A stretch of 64,000 bases of DNA from Methanosalsum zhilinae DSM 4017 (GTDB taxonomy: Archaea > Halobacteriota > Methanosarcinia > Methanosarcinales > Methanosarcinaceae): assembly GCF_000217995.1 (NCBI RefSeq), contig NC_015676.1, forward strand, positions 1,094,103 to 1,158,102, written 5' to 3'. Positions 39,031 to 50,792 of the stretch are shown one piece after another. The notes under the pieces are model-generated. The model made no database searches. It saw only the letters and a list, made by a program, of their open reading frames with translations, and was not told the DNA's origin. How positions within the stretch are numbered: the first letter of the stretch is position 1; each line of letters begins with the position of its first letter. Made by a program: the position numbers and the translations under genes.

Positions 39031-40404
39031 TCATATAAGCTCATATCCAGCTTTATACCAGGCAGTTGTGCCACCCAGTAGATTATAGACATTTTTATAT
39101 TTTTTTCTTTTAAGTATTGATGCTGCAAGACTGGATCTTTTCCCTGTGCTGCAATATACTACGATCGTTTTATTATGTGAAATATCTAATTCAGTACTTT
39201 CAAGATCCCCTACATATATGTGTCTTGCTCCTCTGATGTGACCTAGCTCCCATTCATTGTCATCCCTGACATCAAGTACTTCAATATCTTCATTACTGTC
39301 AATTTTACTCTTAAGATCGTCTACGGTTAAAACTGAAATACTTTCAACCGGTAAATTATCCAGATACCATGACTCTATTCCACCTTTAAGATAGCCTTCT
39401 ATATTATCATACCCCAGTCTGAAAAGATATTTTACCGCTTTAGTTAAACAATTATATCCATCATATGTAACAAGAATCACGTTATCATTATGCGAAATAA
39501 TCCATCCTCCAAAAGATGCTAGGCCATCAAGCCATATATTATATGATCCTTTAATGTGAGCTGTTGAAAAATCCTCAGGTGTGCGTGTATCTATCAGTAC
39601 ATGAGATTGCTGACTAAATCTTTTTTTAAGTTCAGTTGCCGACAATGGAGAAAGAGATGGTGGATGTTTAGATCCATGAAATCCAGATAAATTATATATT
39701 TCCATCTGTTTGAAATATGGTGGATACCTGTGTTTTTCCTTCATTTTCATCTGTATGAATTCATTTTTTGTAGATACCTGAAGAGAAGGATTATTTTTTT
39801 TCTCAAACCCAAGTGTTGTATGCTCCATAGAATTTATGTTTCCTCCGCATACTGATCCTGCACCATGAGCCGGGCACATGATCACACCATCACCAAGCGG
39901 GAGTATCTTATTAAAGATACTATCATACATCATTGAAGAAAGTCTATACTCATGTTTATCTCCATAAAGATCAATTCTTCCAGTATCACCTGCAAAGATA
40001 AGGTCTCCTGTAAACACCATAATCGCTTCATCAGAAAGTGAAGGGATTGATACTATGTAGGAAATACTTTCATCAGTGTGCCCTGGTGTTTCTAATGCAT
40101 TTATTTTTAAGTGTCCCAGATAAAATTCATCATTATCACTCAGACCAGTACCATATTCAAAATTAAGATTCGACCCATGATATATTCCTGCACCCGTTAA
40201 TTTTGAAAGGCTCTGTGACCCTATTACATAATCTTCATTTCTGTGAGTTTCAAATATATACTTCAATTTCAGCTCATTTCTGGCCAGGTGATTCAGATAT
40301 ACACCAAAATCACGACGTGGATCAATTACAGCTGCTTCTCCATCGGACTCAATAATATATGAATTATGGGCTATTCCTTTTGATCTTATGCATTTTACTT
40401 TCAT
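39031..40404 (-). CDS. Metallo-beta-lactamase fold protein with two rhodanese domains
   Basis: The 457-residue protein joins an N-terminal MBL domain resembling persulfide dioxygenases with two rhodanese domains (HVLIDTRTPEDFSTAHIKGS; IEVLDVRDDNEWELGHIRGA). The second rhodanese carries an active cysteine loop VVYCSTGKRS. The first metal-binding motif is altered: the expected THxHxDH reads ETHRNEDY, losing two His. The first rhodanese has YDGYNC in place of the usual CxxGxR loop. Persulfide handling is likely, dioxygenase chemistry doubtful. GGGGGAAG precedes the ATG. Confidence 0.82.
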   Translation of the reverse strand: MKVKCIRSKGIAHNSYIIESDGEAAVIDPRRDFGVYLNHLARNELKLKYIFETHRNEDYVIGSQSLSKLTGAGIYHGSNLNFEYGTGLSDNDEFYLGHLKINALETPGHTDESISYIVSIPSLSDEAIMVFTGDLIFAGDTGRIDLYGDKHEYRLSSMMYDSIFNKILPLGDGVIMCPAHGAGSVCGGNINSMEHTTLGFEKKNNPSLQVSTKNEFIQMKMKEKHRYPPYFKQMEIYNLSGFHGSKHPPSLSPLSATELKKRFSQQSHVLIDTRTPEDFSTAHIKGSYNIWLDGLASFGGWIISHNDNVILVTYDGYNCLTKAVKYLFRLGYDNIEGYLKGGIESWYLDNLPVESISVLTVDDLKSKIDSNEDIEVLDVRDDNEWELGHIRGARHIYVGDLESTELDISHNKTIVVYCSTGKRSSLAASILKRKKYKNVYNLLGGTTAWYKAGYELI

Positions 40405-40832
40405 TTTATCTTCCCCCTGAATAAATGAATCAGAAAATTTGGATCAGAAATTATGTATGAAAGTGTGATTCAAACAGAGATATACTTTTTGTGAAATAGA
40501 ATCATTTTATTATGTGATTCTACAATATAGCGTTAAAATCATCTGCTTATAGATAGAATCAGATAATTGCACCAACTTAATAAATAAATATATATCATTA
40601 ATTACTTATATTATGAACTGAAATTAAAAGAAGAAGTAAATAAAGTGTTTTAGCAAAAATAATTAATAAAAAAGTTTATTTTTAGATTTACACATTTAAT
40701 TGAGTTTTGAATATACTGAAAACAAAGATACATAATCTTACAATTTTGAAAATATTTATTCAGTAAACACAAGGTTAATAATCGGATAATCCAAATTAGC
40801 CATTAAATAACCCTTAAAAAAGTGATCATATT
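40405..40832. other. Gap before ablA with repeated GAATCA elements
   Basis: This 428-nt divergent A+T-rich region holds no ORF I can support. It contains an 8-bp inverted repeat, TAGAATCA (40497-40504) and TGATTCTA (40515-40522), plus at least two more GAATCA/TGATTC half-sites near 40425, 40467 and 40553. A TATA-like element for the minus-strand gene lies at about 40479-40486. Confidence 0.5.
40497..40522. promoter_or_regulatory. Candidate operator upstream of the MBL-rhodanese promoter
   Basis: TAGAATCA and TGATTCTA are separated by 10 nt, so half-sites repeat at about two helical turns. The pair sits just upstream of the minus-strand TATA element, the position for an activator of the MBL-rhodanese gene. 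Confidence 0.4.
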
Positions 40833-42146
40833 ATGGTACAATATACAGAAAATCAGAAAAGTATTGCAGAAAAAATAGATACAGATACTGTTATTTCCAA
40901 CTGGAAAAACTGGAAGTGGCAGCTAAAACATTCAATTCAGGACATTGACACATTTGAACACTTACTTGATATTAAGTTCCCACCAGAAGAAAGAAAAGAA
41001 CTGGAAAAAACACTAGCTAAATTTCCATTATCAGTTACACCATATTATCTTTCTTTGATTGAAGCCGAAGATTACAAAAATGACCCTATATTTCTTCAGG
41101 CATTCCCTTCACCAAGTGAATTAATACTGAACAAGTGTGAAATGAATGACCCACTTTCAGAAGACGAGGATAGTCCTGTACCGGGTATCACTCACAGGTA
41201 TCCCGACCGAGTGTTGTTTCACATAAGTAACACATGCTCCATGTATTGCCGGCATTGCACAAGAAAGCGAAAAGTAGGGGACAGAGATTCAATCCCGCAA
41301 AAGGACGAGATCGTTGAGGGGTTAAAGTACATACATAGCCATCCGGAAGTAAGAGATGTTCTGCTTTCAGGTGGAGATCCTTTAATGCTCTCAGACGATT
41401 ATCTTGACTGGATACTCACTGAATTAGATCAGATCCCACATGTGGAAGTTGTCAGAATAGGTACCAGAATGCCTGTTGTACTACCCTACAGAATTACGGA
41501 CAATCTTGTCAATATGCTTAAGAAGCATCATCCAATCTGGTTAAATACACATTTCAATCATCCACGTGAAATAACCACATCCTCTAAACAGGCACTGCGC
41601 AGACTTGCAGATGCAGGAATACCACTGGGTAACCAGACGGTCCTTCTTGCAGGAATCAATGACTGTCATCGGATCATAAAGAGTTTGATACACAAACTGG
41701 TACATAACAGAGTAAGACCTTACTATCTATATCAGTGTGATATGTCTGAAGGTCTGGCTCACTTTCGTACACCTGTAGGAAAAGGCATTGAAATTATGGA
41801 AAACCTCATAGGACATACCAGTGGTTTCTCAATTCCAACCTATGTAATAGACGCTCCTGGCGGCGGTGGAAAAATACCGGTAATGCCAAATTATATGGTT
41901 TCATGGTCCACGAATAAAGTGATATTGAGAAATTATGAAGGGGTTATCACTTCTTATAAGGAACCTGATTCCTATGAAGCAATATTCTGTGACCGCAATT
42001 GTGATGACTGCAAACTTCAGTTAAAACTTGATGATGCCCAGGAGTATAAAGCAATAGGAATTTCCAAATTACTTTCAGACCATGATGAACTGGTAAGCCT
42101 TGTTCCTGAAGATACTGACAGGATGGAGAGACGAAATGGAGAATGA
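40833..42146 (+). CDS. ablA: Lysine 2,3-aminomutase
   Basis: A 437-residue radical SAM, PLP-dependent enzyme that turns L-lysine to L-beta-lysine. The cluster motif CSMYCRHC gives Cys 135, 139 and 142, and APGGGGKIP holds the PLP lysine. Paired with ablB it makes the compatible solute N-epsilon-acetyl-beta-lysine, induced by salt in methanogens. The gene overlaps ablB by 11 nt. Confidence 0.95.
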   Translation: MVQYTENQKSIAEKIDTDTVISNWKNWKWQLKHSIQDIDTFEHLLDIKFPPEERKELEKTLAKFPLSVTPYYLSLIEAEDYKNDPIFLQAFPSPSELILNKCEMNDPLSEDEDSPVPGITHRYPDRVLFHISNTCSMYCRHCTRKRKVGDRDSIPQKDEIVEGLKYIHSHPEVRDVLLSGGDPLMLSDDYLDWILTELDQIPHVEVVRIGTRMPVVLPYRITDNLVNMLKKHHPIWLNTHFNHPREITTSSKQALRRLADAGIPLGNQTVLLAGINDCHRIIKSLIHKLVHNRVRPYYLYQCDMSEGLAHFRTPVGKGIEIMENLIGHTSGFSIPTYVIDAPGGGGKIPVMPNYMVSWSTNKVILRNYEGVITSYKEPDSYEAIFCDRNCDDCKLQLKLDDAQEYKAIGISKLLSDHDELVSLVPEDTDRMERRNGE

Positions 42147-42975
42147 TACGGTCACAACAGTAGGAAAATCCATTATCCAGCATGGTAAATTCAATGATCG
42201 GATCTACCTGATGAAACTGGATAAGAGCGACAATCCTGAAATATTGGATTACATGGATGAGCTTGCTTTAAAGAAAAAATATTCAAAAATATTTGCCAAA
42301 GTTCCAGAGTATGCAAAAAAAGATTTTCTTGAACATGGATATACAGTAGAAGCTCATATTCCCGGGTTCTTTAACAGTAAAAAAGATGTTTATTTTCTGG
42401 GAAAGTATTTTTCAGAAGACAGAAAAAATGACAGTAATTCTGAATTGGATGAAAAGGTGCTTAAAACCGCAATTTCAAAATCAAATGAGTCATTCAGTGA
42501 AAAACATGCTGATAACTTCAGTTACAGGATATGCACTGAAAAAGATATTCCAGACATTGTGAATGTTTACAAAAAAGTCTTTGAAACCTATCCATTTCCA
42601 ATACATGATCCTGCATATATCAAAAAAACAATGAACATGAATGTAATCTATTTTGCTTTTTTTGACAGGGATAAAATAGTTTCACTGTCTTCTGCTGAAA
42701 TAGATCCAGATTCATGCAATTCAGAAATGACAGATTTTGCCACACTTCCAGAATACAGAAGACTTGGACTTTCAGGTTTCCTTCTTAATATAATGGAAAA
42801 AGAAATGAAAAAAATGGATATAACGACAGTCTATACCATTGCAAGAGCATGTTCATATGGAATAAACATAGTATTTTCAAAATCAGGATACACTTACAGT
42901 GGTAAACTTATCAATAATACAAATATTGCAGGAAGTTTTGAAAGTATGAATGTATGGTATAAGCATCTTATATAA
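42136..42975 (+). CDS. ablB: Beta-lysine N6-acetyltransferase
   Basis: A 279-residue GNAT-family enzyme with [20 protein letters not shown] and the acetyl-CoA region [19 protein letters not shown]. Its position right behind ablA with an 11-nt overlap identifies it as the beta-lysine acetyltransferase that completes the osmolyte. I start at ATG 42136 (MENDTV) rather than 42100. Confidence 0.9.
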   Translation: MENDTVTTVGKSIIQHGKFNDRIYLMKLDKSDNPEILDYMDELALKKKYSKIFAKVPEYAKKDFLEHGYTVEAHIPGFFNSKKDVYFLGKYFSEDRKNDSNSELDEKVLKTAISKSNESFSEKHADNFSYRICTEKDIPDIVNVYKKVFETYPFPIHDPAYIKKTMNMNVIYFAFFDRDKIVSLSSAEIDPDSCNSEMTDFATLPEYRRLGLSGFLLNIMEKEMKKMDITTVYTIARACSYGINIVFSKSGYTYSGKLINNTNIAGSFESMNVWYKHLI

Positions 42976-43128
42976 TTCATATTCCAATTTTTCAATTTTT
43001 GTGCATATAAGAAGGCTTAATTAGATCTTTATACTACATTCCACACAGCAGAAAATCATATATTTACATTTCCTGACTTACAATTGAAATATTTTTCCAG
43101 TACATCAATCTTTAAGGAGCAATATATA

Positions 43129-46100
43129 ATGGGCAAAAAAGTTGTGGGTGAGCTAACGGATACTTATTTTAACTGGCTTGAATCAAAGGTAAAAAGAGAA
43201 ATTGAAGTTGCAAACCGTGCCCGCTCTAATGGCAAGGATCCAAAGCCACATGTAGAGATCCCTCTGGCCAAGGATCTTGCAGATCGTGTTGAAAACCTTA
43301 TTGGTGTACCTGGTGTTGCAGACAGGATCCGTCAGCTGGAAGAGACGATGTCCAGGGAAGAAGCTGCCCTTGCCATTGGAAAAGAAATTGCTGAAAACAG
43401 GATAACAACCTTTGATTCAAGGGTTGAAGCCGTTGAGAATGCTATCAGAGTCTCTGTTGCAATGCTGACTGAAGGAGTTGTTGCCGCGCCCATTGAAGGT
43501 ATTGACAGAGTTGACATAAAGAAAAACGACGATGGATCTGAATATATCAGTATATATTATGCAGGTCCTATAAGAAGTGCAGGCGGTACTGCCCAGGCAC
43601 TTTCAGTTCTGGTTGGGGATTATGTGAGACGGGGTATAAATATTGATAAATACAAGCCCCGAAAAGAAGAAGTTGAAAGGTATATTGAAGAAATCATAAT
43701 TTACAAAAATGTTGCAAGTCTTCAATACATGCCCTCAGAAGATGAAATGAGACTAATAGTTGAAAATTGTCCGATATGTATTGACGGAGAACCCACAGAA
43801 CAGGCTGAAGTAGAAGGTTACAGGGAACTTGAAAGAATACCTACAAACCGTGTACGTGGAGGAATGGCTCTTGTTCTTGCAGAGGGTCTGGCACTGAAAG
43901 CTCCGAAAGTGCAGAAACATGTCAAAAAGCTCAATATTGATGAATGGGAATGGCTGGATACTTTAATTTCAGGTACAGGTAGTGGAAAGAGTGATAGTAC
44001 CAGTAATGATTCAAAAATAAAACCAAGTGAAAAATATCTTCGAGATCTTATAGCCGGAAGACCAGTCCTATCCTATCCTTCAAGACCTGGGGGATTCAGA
44101 CTGCGATATGGTCGATCAAGAAACACATCTTTTGCTGCAATCGGGATCAATCCTGCCAGCATGGTACTGATGGATGAATTCATTGTTACAGGTACCCAGC
44201 TGAAAACTGAGCGCCCAGGTAAAGCAGCAGGTGTGGCTCCTGTAGATACAATCGAAGGGCCCACTGTGAGACTTAAGTCAGGGGACTTTTTGAGAGTAGA
44301 TGATGAAAAAGGTGCACGTGCCATACAGTCACAGGTGGATTGTATCGTGGATATTGGTGAGATTCTAATAAATTATGGAGACTTTCTTGAAAATAATCAT
44401 CCACTTGTTCCATCTTCGTTCTGTTTTGAATGGTGGGTTCAGGAATGCAGGGAGATGTGCCCTGAAAATATTATCTCTGAAGAAGAGTTGATCGATCCGG
44501 ATCAGAGTACTGTGCTTCAACTGTCAAATACTCATAATGTTCCTCTTCATCCAAAATTCACATACCTATGGCATGATATTGAAATTGAAGAGCTTGGAAT
44601 ACTGGCCACATTTATCTCAGAAAATGGTAGGCTGGATGCCGAGCAACAGGAACTGGTATTGCCCAGGAATGATAATTCCCTTAAAATTAAGGCAATACTT
44701 GAAAAATTACTGGTACTCCATAAAGTACATGGTTCCACAATTGTGATCAAAGAGCCCCTTCCATTGATATATTCTCTAGGACTTGATGATAACCTGAAAC
44801 TCAAATGGGAACTGTCAATTCTGGAAAGTATCAATGAAACATTATCTGTTGTTAACTTAATAAGCGGAATGAAAATATTTGCCCGTGCCCCGTTTCGTAT
44901 TGGGGCCAGAATGGGCAGACCGGAGAAATCCAATCGAAGAAAAATGTCTCCGGCTCCACATGTACTGTTCCCTATTGCAGAATTTGGAGGAAATAAAAGA
45001 GATCTGAATGCAGCCTCATGTTTTACAGAATCCATGAACAGCAAGGTAGGGGAGATTGCTGTTGAGGTTGGAAATCGAGTATGTCCTGCCTGTTCAATGG
45101 AAACACATGAGTGCAGATGTGAGTGTGGAGAATTTACTGTCCCCAGACTGTACTGCCAGCGATGCAAAATATCTGTGAATGTAGATAAATGCCCAAGGTG
45201 TGGAAGTTATGCCACATCCACTGATGCTAGAAATATTGATTTTAAATCTATATATATGAAAGCTTTTGAAAACCTGGGAGAGAGAAACTGTCTCGATTCA
45301 TTCAAAGGTGTCAAGAAACTTATGTCTAAACATATGACACCAGAGTCCCTTGAAAAAGGAATACTGCGTGCCAAATATGACCTCTTCACCTTCAAGGATG
45401 GGACCATTCGCTATGATATGTCAGATATTCCTCTGACACATATAAGGCCATCAGAAATTGGAGTATCTGTTGAGAAAATGCAGGAAATGGGATATTCCGA
45501 AGACATCCATGAAAAACCACTGGTAAATGAAAATCAGGTATTGCAGCTTAAAGTGCAGGACCTGGTAATATCATATGATGCAGCAGAATATCTTCTAAGA
45601 ACTACCAGATATATTGATGAACTGCTCACAAAGCATTATAAGTGCGAACCATATTACCAGGCTAATTCGATAGAGGATCTTGTAGGTTCAATGATGATTG
45701 GCCTGGCTCCTCATACATCTGCAGGTGTTCTTGGAAGGCTTATCGGGTTTACAAAAGCAGCTGTCGGCTTTGCTCATCCATATTTCCATGCTGCTAAAAG
45801 GAGAAACTGTGATGGAGATGAAGACTGCGTAATGCTGCTTATGGATGGATTGCTGAATTTTTCCTATGAATACCTTCCAAACAAGCGTGGTGGTAAAATG
45901 GATGCTCCACTTGTACTTACTACCCGAATTGATCCAAATGAGGTTGATAAAGAGGCACACAATATCGATGTCTGTGAAAGGTATCCGTTAGAATTCTACA
46001 GGGCAACTGAAAAATATCTAAACCCTAAAGATCTGGAAGAAATCATGGATATCGTAAGCAACCGCCTTGGTACAACGCAGCAGTATGAAAATTTTATGTA

Positions 46101-46560
46101 TACACATGATACCTCTGATATTGCAGGCGGGCCTGTTAGAAGTGCCTACAAGACACTTGGTACGATGATTGAAAAGATCAATGCACAGCTTACACTTGCA
46201 GATAAGATCAGAGCTGTGGATGCATCAGATGTTGCTGAAAGAGTACTTGTGTCCCACTTTCTACCGGACATGTATGGAAACCTGAGAGCTTTTTCCAGAC
46301 AGGGTACACGCTGTGTTAAATGCGGTGCCAAATTCAGAAGACCTCCACTTACTGGGAAATGTACAAGATGCGGGGGAAAGGTGATCCTCACGGTGCATGA
46401 AGGTTCAGTTAAAAAATATCTTGATATATCCCTTAAGGTCTCGGAAAAATATAATGTGTCCAGTTATACCAGACAGCGACTTGAACTTATAGGTCTGGAT
46501 ATCAAGTCATTATTTGAAAATGATCAATCAAAGCAGATGGGTCTATCAGATTTTATGTAA
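43129..46560 (+). CDS. polC: DNA polymerase D large subunit DP2
   Basis: The catalytic subunit of the archaeal replicative polymerase, 1143 residues. [39 protein letters not shown], the Cys-rich zinc modules ([55 protein letters not shown]) and the acidic [15 protein letters not shown] catalytic segment are present. The tail KQMGLSDFM resembles a PCNA-binding PIP box. No intein is present. The start 43129 follows AAGGAG; the small subunit DP1 is elsewhere. Confidence 0.96.
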   Translation: MGKKVVGELTDTYFNWLESKVKREIEVANRARSNGKDPKPHVEIPLAKDLADRVENLIGVPGVADRIRQLEETMSREEAALAIGKEIAENRITTFDSRVEAVENAIRVSVAMLTEGVVAAPIEGIDRVDIKKNDDGSEYISIYYAGPIRSAGGTAQALSVLVGDYVRRGINIDKYKPRKEEVERYIEEIIIYKNVASLQYMPSEDEMRLIVENCPICIDGEPTEQAEVEGYRELERIPTNRVRGGMALVLAEGLALKAPKVQKHVKKLNIDEWEWLDTLISGTGSGKSDSTSNDSKIKPSEKYLRDLIAGRPVLSYPSRPGGFRLRYGRSRNTSFAAIGINPASMVLMDEFIVTGTQLKTERPGKAAGVAPVDTIEGPTVRLKSGDFLRVDDEKGARAIQSQVDCIVDIGEILINYGDFLENNHPLVPSSFCFEWWVQECREMCPENIISEEELIDPDQSTVLQLSNTHNVPLHPKFTYLWHDIEIEELGILATFISENGRLDAEQQELVLPRNDNSLKIKAILEKLLVLHKVHGSTIVIKEPLPLIYSLGLDDNLKLKWELSILESINETLSVVNLISGMKIFARAPFRIGARMGRPEKSNRRKMSPAPHVLFPIAEFGGNKRDLNAASCFTESMNSKVGEIAVEVGNRVCPACSMETHECRCECGEFTVPRLYCQRCKISVNVDKCPRCGSYATSTDARNIDFKSIYMKAFENLGERNCLDSFKGVKKLMSKHMTPESLEKGILRAKYDLFTFKDGTIRYDMSDIPLTHIRPSEIGVSVEKMQEMGYSEDIHEKPLVNENQVLQLKVQDLVISYDAAEYLLRTTRYIDELLTKHYKCEPYYQANSIEDLVGSMMIGLAPHTSAGVLGRLIGFTKAAVGFAHPYFHAAKRRNCDGDEDCVMLLMDGLLNFSYEYLPNKRGGKMDAPLVLTTRIDPNEVDKEAHNIDVCERYPLEFYRATEKYLNPKDLEEIMDIVSNRLGTTQQYENFMYTHDTSDIAGGPVRSAYKTLGTMIEKINAQLTLADKIRAVDASDVAERVLVSHFLPDMYGNLRAFSRQGTRCVKCGAKFRRPPLTGKCTRCGGKVILTVHEGSVKKYLDISLKVSEKYNVSSYTRQRLELIGLDIKSLFENDQSKQMGLSDFM

Positions 46561-46574
46561 TTTAGGTACCTCTA

Positions 46575-47798
46575 TTATGTACCTATAGCATTGATTTGCT
46601 CGATGAGTTCAGTAAGTTGTTCAATTTCAAACTCAAGAACCTCATCCAGGCTCATACTGATCGACATCTCACCATCATAAGTAAGGGTATCCGGTCCTCT
46701 TCTAACCAGTCGATCTACACCATCACTGCAGAGAACTTCTTTTACTTCAGGATCATGAACAAAGGAGCGACCAGGAATTATAACAGTTTCTCTGATCTGA
46801 GATAGATCAATATTTTTGAAATCATCAATCGTAATCAGACAGCCAATATCTTTTGGCACTGGAACAACATTCACAGAACCTCCAAGACTCTCAAATATCT
46901 GATTCAGGCGCGGAGCACCTACACATCCACTTATAACAGTGGCCTCTTTAGTTACAGCCGGCAACCTTGCAAGAGCATCAGCATTATTTCTTATTGCAAA
47001 GGGCGATCCTGTGACCGGATCTTCGAGCGGTGTTGCAGAAATTCTAATGCTATGTTTTTCATTGCATTCATGCACAAGATCAATAAATTCATTAATGGTA
47101 TGTGGATAAATTCCGGGAAGCAGGGGTGAATTACCAAGTATAAGGCCCTGTTCAGATGAGTTGGCAAAACGCATCAGTATAGCTCCCTTTGCACCCATAT
47201 CTTCCAGATCATTTAGAGTATTTTCAAGAACCACTCCATCATTTACACCCGGTATTACAACAATTGCAGCATAAACATCGCAATTACTGCAAAATTCACG
47301 CAGTGCTCTGAGTGAAACATCTGGGTATTGATCATTCATATATTCTTTCCGAATATCAGGATCTGTAGAAAAAACGGTATAAGATACTTCCTTAACCCCG
47401 TTTTCAAGGAGAATCCCGGCTTCATCTCCCCTGGTAAAACCTTTTCCACTTGTGTATCCCAGATGTATTGGTGCATTATAATTTGATAGATGATTTACCA
47501 GTTCAATCAGGCCAGGATAACAACTTACATCGCCTCCTCCACTTATTGTGATCTTATCAATGTTATCAGGACCAAAGTGAGCCTTCTGGTTGACCTGCTG
47601 AATCACATATTGGGGATGGTTGAATCCAGAGTATGATTCCCTGACACTTCTTGTACAATAATCACAGCCCTTTTGGAATGGGAAACAGTTCTTACAGCCA
47701 AAAGGAGAGACATCCTTTACATTCTTAAAATAGCAGTATTTACAAAAACCCTGACAGTCAATACCAGGACTTCCTCCAATATCAGCAACGATCTCCAT
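46575..47798 (-). CDS. mmp10: Mmp10, methyl-coenzyme M reductase arginine methyltransferase
   Basis: A 407-residue B12-dependent radical SAM enzyme that 5-C-methylates an arginine in McrA. The cluster motif CQGFCKYC gives Cys 15, 19 and 22, followed by a second Cys-rich stretch ([14 protein letters not shown]), [10 protein letters not shown] and [12 protein letters not shown]. The match to methanogenesis marker 10 is complete along its length. It is convergent with polC and 14 nt from it. Confidence 0.92.
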   Translation of the reverse strand: MEIVADIGGSPGIDCQGFCKYCYFKNVKDVSPFGCKNCFPFQKGCDYCTRSVRESYSGFNHPQYVIQQVNQKAHFGPDNIDKITISGGGDVSCYPGLIELVNHLSNYNAPIHLGYTSGKGFTRGDEAGILLENGVKEVSYTVFSTDPDIRKEYMNDQYPDVSLRALREFCSNCDVYAAIVVIPGVNDGVVLENTLNDLEDMGAKGAILMRFANSSEQGLILGNSPLLPGIYPHTINEFIDLVHECNEKHSIRISATPLEDPVTGSPFAIRNNADALARLPAVTKEATVISGCVGAPRLNQIFESLGGSVNVVPVPKDIGCLITIDDFKNIDLSQIRETVIIPGRSFVHDPEVKEVLCSDGVDRLVRRGPDTLTYDGEMSISMSLDEVLEFEIEQLTELIEQINAIGT

Positions 47799-47996
47799 GT
47801 GCCTGAAAGTTGTTACTGCCTCTATATAAGTGTTTATGCAGAGAAGTCGGTGGCTGGGTGTATTGATGCTTCGAATGAAAATATTTCATTTCGAGTACAT
47901 GTATAATTGAGGCTATTGAAAATAGATATTTAAGAAAAATCATCATTTTTAGCGAAAATGTTATATTCCAGAAATACTACTATGTGTTACAAAAGT

Positions 47997-48071
47997 GCGT
48001 TGATGGTCTAGTGGCTATGACTGGGGCCTTCCAAGCCCTAAACCCGGGTTCGAATCCCGGTCGACGCACCA
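47997..48071 (+). tRNA. tRNA-Gly(UCC)
   Basis: Acceptor GCGTTGA pairs with TCGACGC (one G-U), discriminator A and encoded CCA. The anticodon stem is GGGGC/GCCCT with loop CTTCCAA, anticodon TCC. The T arm CCGGG/CCCGG with TTCGAAT is canonical. No intron. Confidence 0.95.
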
Positions 48072-48248
48072 TTTAATTCTAATAACAACTTTTCTGATCT
48101 CATATTTTGATCTGGGTTTTTATCTGATCTATGAATTGATATCTGACACTTTAAGCATCAATCATACTGACTATTATAAATTCTGTTGCTTATCATGTGC
48201 ACACAAAACCCATTGCTTAATAGTATAGATGTCACAATAAATTAATTC

Positions 48249-49622
48249 ATGAGATCAGATTATTATATATCATTATTCATTTTTCGAAGAGACCTTCGCA
48301 TTGATGATAATACTGCATTGATCAATGCTCTTGAACAGTCAGATGCAGTAATTCCCTGCTTTATTTTTGATCCGGCACAGATAAAGAACAATGAATACTT
48401 CAGCAAAAGTGCTTTTCAGTTTATGATAGAATCACTCAGGGATCTGAAACAGCAGTTCGATAAGAGAAATTCACATTTATACCTATTTTACGGAGATAGT
48501 ACAGATGTTATCCGTAACCTGAAGCATGAAGTTGATCCTGAAGCAGTGTTTTTGAATAAGGATTACACACCATTCAGCAAAAAGCGTGATTCAGCCATAA
48601 AACAGATATCCACCGAATATGGCATGGATTTTATAGATTTCCATGATCTGCTTTTGACCAGTCCTGATGAAATAAGTACAGATCAGGGAAAGCCCTATTC
48701 TGTGTACACTCCATTCTTCAGGAAAGCCTCAAAGGTCGCAGTTCATATTCCTGAAGCCGTTCATCAAAATAATTATTACACTTCGGGTCTGAGTACTGAT
48801 AAAGATGATCTACTCCCCAAAATGGAGCATGAATACGGATTTCATTCTTCTGTGGGAGGTGGCAGGGATAATGCACTGGCGATACTTGCAGATCTGTCAA
48901 AATTTGCAGATTATGAAATGGATAGGAATTATCCCTCCAAGGAGACAACCCGCTTATCAGCACACAATAAGTTTGGAACTGTTTCAATAAGGGAAGTATA
49001 TCATTCTATTGCATCAGAACTTGGACCTGATCACCCTCTTATTGGCCAGCTGTACTGGCGGGATTTTTTTACACATGCTGCCTATCATAATTCTTTTGTT
49101 TTTGGAAAGTCCCTCAGGGAAAAATTTGAGAATATAGAATGGAGTTCAGATAACGAGGCACTCAGTCGCTGGTGTGCTGGAAATACAGGCTTTCCCATCA
49201 TTGATGCAGGTATGCGCCAGCTCAATATTACCGGATATATGCACAACAGGATAAGAATGATTACTGCCTCATTTCTGGTAAAAGACCTTCATATTGACTG
49301 GAAATGGGGTGAAAAATATTTTGCCCAGAAACTTGTTGATTATGACCCCTGCGTGAATAACGGAAACTGGCAATGGGCTGCATCCACAGGATATGATTCA
49401 CAGCCATATTTTAGAATGTTTAATCCATGGAGCCAGCAGAAAAAGTATGATCCAGAATGCATCTATATCAAAGAATGGGTTCAGGAACTGAATGAACTTG
49501 ACCCTGTCAGCATACACAATCTGGAAACCAGAAGACCGCCGGAAAAAATTAACTACCCATTGCCTATGGTCGACCACAGTAAAGAGAGACAAATAACCCT
49601 TGAGATGTACAGATCACTATAG
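48249..49622 (+). CDS. phr: Deoxyribodipyrimidine photolyase (class I-like)
   Basis: The 457-residue protein starts with an antenna-binding domain (FIFRRDLRIDDNTAL) and a FAD-binding helical domain with LYWRDFFTHAAYH, GFPIIDAGMRQLNITGYMHN, RIRMITASFLVKDLHIDW and CVNNGNWQWAASTG, the photolyase signature. It repairs UV-induced pyrimidine dimers using light. It is monocistronic and ends in TAG. Confidence 0.93.
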   Translation: MRSDYYISLFIFRRDLRIDDNTALINALEQSDAVIPCFIFDPAQIKNNEYFSKSAFQFMIESLRDLKQQFDKRNSHLYLFYGDSTDVIRNLKHEVDPEAVFLNKDYTPFSKKRDSAIKQISTEYGMDFIDFHDLLLTSPDEISTDQGKPYSVYTPFFRKASKVAVHIPEAVHQNNYYTSGLSTDKDDLLPKMEHEYGFHSSVGGGRDNALAILADLSKFADYEMDRNYPSKETTRLSAHNKFGTVSIREVYHSIASELGPDHPLIGQLYWRDFFTHAAYHNSFVFGKSLREKFENIEWSSDNEALSRWCAGNTGFPIIDAGMRQLNITGYMHNRIRMITASFLVKDLHIDWKWGEKYFAQKLVDYDPCVNNGNWQWAASTGYDSQPYFRMFNPWSQQKKYDPECIYIKEWVQELNELDPVSIHNLETRRPPEKINYPLPMVDHSKERQITLEMYRSL

Positions 49623-49726
49623 CCAGACAACATTGCATATCACAGTATAATAAAAACAATATTCGCAATATTAATATATCAGAGCCATGTTTTATCACTG
49701 AGCCTTCAAAACAACCTATTCAAACA

Positions 49727-49811
49727 GCGGGGGTTGCCCAGCCAGGTCAAAGGCGCAGGGCTTAGGACCCTGTCTCGTAGGAGTTCGTGCGTTCGAATCG
49801 CACCCCCCGCA
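49727..49811 (+). tRNA. tRNA-Leu(UAG)
   Basis: An 85-nt type II tRNA with acceptor GCGGGGG/CCCCCGC, anticodon stem CAGGG/CCCTG, loop CTTAGGA (anticodon TAG), and a long variable arm (TCTCGTAGGA). Discriminator A, CCA not encoded. No direct repeat of its 3' end was spotted nearby. Confidence 0.95.
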
Positions 49812-49916
49812 TTATTTTTCGGGGTAATAGGTATCTTAAAAAAAGTTCAAATAATCGACAATGAGAATTTAACTTAAGTGCTGTCAACTTAAAGTTTTAG
49901 TTCACATTAACCAATA

Positions 49917-50711
49917 TTATTTGGTTAAATTTCTCGTAGCTTTCCTAAAATTATTAATTTTATTCCTATCTTGATACCAAAAATCATAATCAGTTCTTGA
50001 TGCTATAATAATAAATATCCACACTAAACCAACAAAAAGAAAAATAAATGGATATAATGTCCATTGGTTGAAATCTATTACATCAAAGGAGAATCCAAAA
50101 ACCAATAAAATTGTATTTATCCACAAAACTTGCTGATAAACCATTGGTCTAATGTCTTTTTTTCCTTTTATTTTAGAAAAAGTATAGATTTTCCCATTTA
50201 ACAACTTTGTGCCAAAAGGAAACTTCCAATTGATTCCTGTAACAGTACATGAATCTTCCAACAAGTGTAAAAATTGACCAAACAATAATCCTATGAATAT
50301 GAGTAAAACCATAATTAAGTTTATACCCTGAAAGATAAAGAAACCAAAAAGAGCAGATATTAGAGTTAATATCAAAGAACTTAGGAATATTCCTATCGGA
50401 GCATGCATAATCCCTCTATGCCTATTGTTTACTTCATGCTCTAAATTTAGATCATACTTTAAACTGAGACTTCTAAAAGCGAAAATAACGGCTTTTTGTA
50501 AAGGGAGCATGATATCATAGATCAGTTTGAAGTCATAATATAATTTAGGTTTACCTCCACAATCAGCATCGGGTGTTAATGAGCCAATAGTTACTGCAAT
50601 CAATAAAGTAATGTAGTAAATTGGGTATTCAACATTGCCTGAAAATATTAGCGGGATTATAAAAGGAATAATTGTTGCCACAGATATAGAAACATGCTCT
50701 TTTCCCAACAT
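49917..50711 (-). CDS. YdjM-like membrane-bound metal-dependent hydrolase
   Basis: A 264-residue membrane protein with about six hydrophobic segments. The conserved motifs GSLTPDADCG, NRHRGIMHAPIGIF and GQFLHLLEDSCT, with His and Asp residues near membrane ends, match the YdjM/DUF457 family of predicted membrane hydrolases, whose substrate is unknown. Codon use is more A+T rich than that of its neighbours. It sits directly behind tRNA-Leu in opposite direction, a spot that often holds acquired genes. Confidence 0.75.
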   Translation of the reverse strand: MLGKEHVSISVATIIPFIIPLIFSGNVEYPIYYITLLIAVTIGSLTPDADCGGKPKLYYDFKLIYDIMLPLQKAVIFAFRSLSLKYDLNLEHEVNNRHRGIMHAPIGIFLSSLILTLISALFGFFIFQGINLIMVLLIFIGLLFGQFLHLLEDSCTVTGINWKFPFGTKLLNGKIYTFSKIKGKKDIRPMVYQQVLWINTILLVFGFSFDVIDFNQWTLYPFIFLFVGLVWIFIIIASRTDYDFWYQDRNKINNFRKATRNLTK

Positions 50712-50792
50712 TGTTCAAATGTTTGCAATAATGTATATAAATATTTTTATTTAATTTTAATATTTTTTGTCTCTGTAGAATTCTTTCCTTTT

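Noticed and set aside
43129-46560. Intein in the polymerase D large subunit
   Set aside because: The conserved blocks follow each other at normal spacing in a chain of 1143 residues; there is no insertion.
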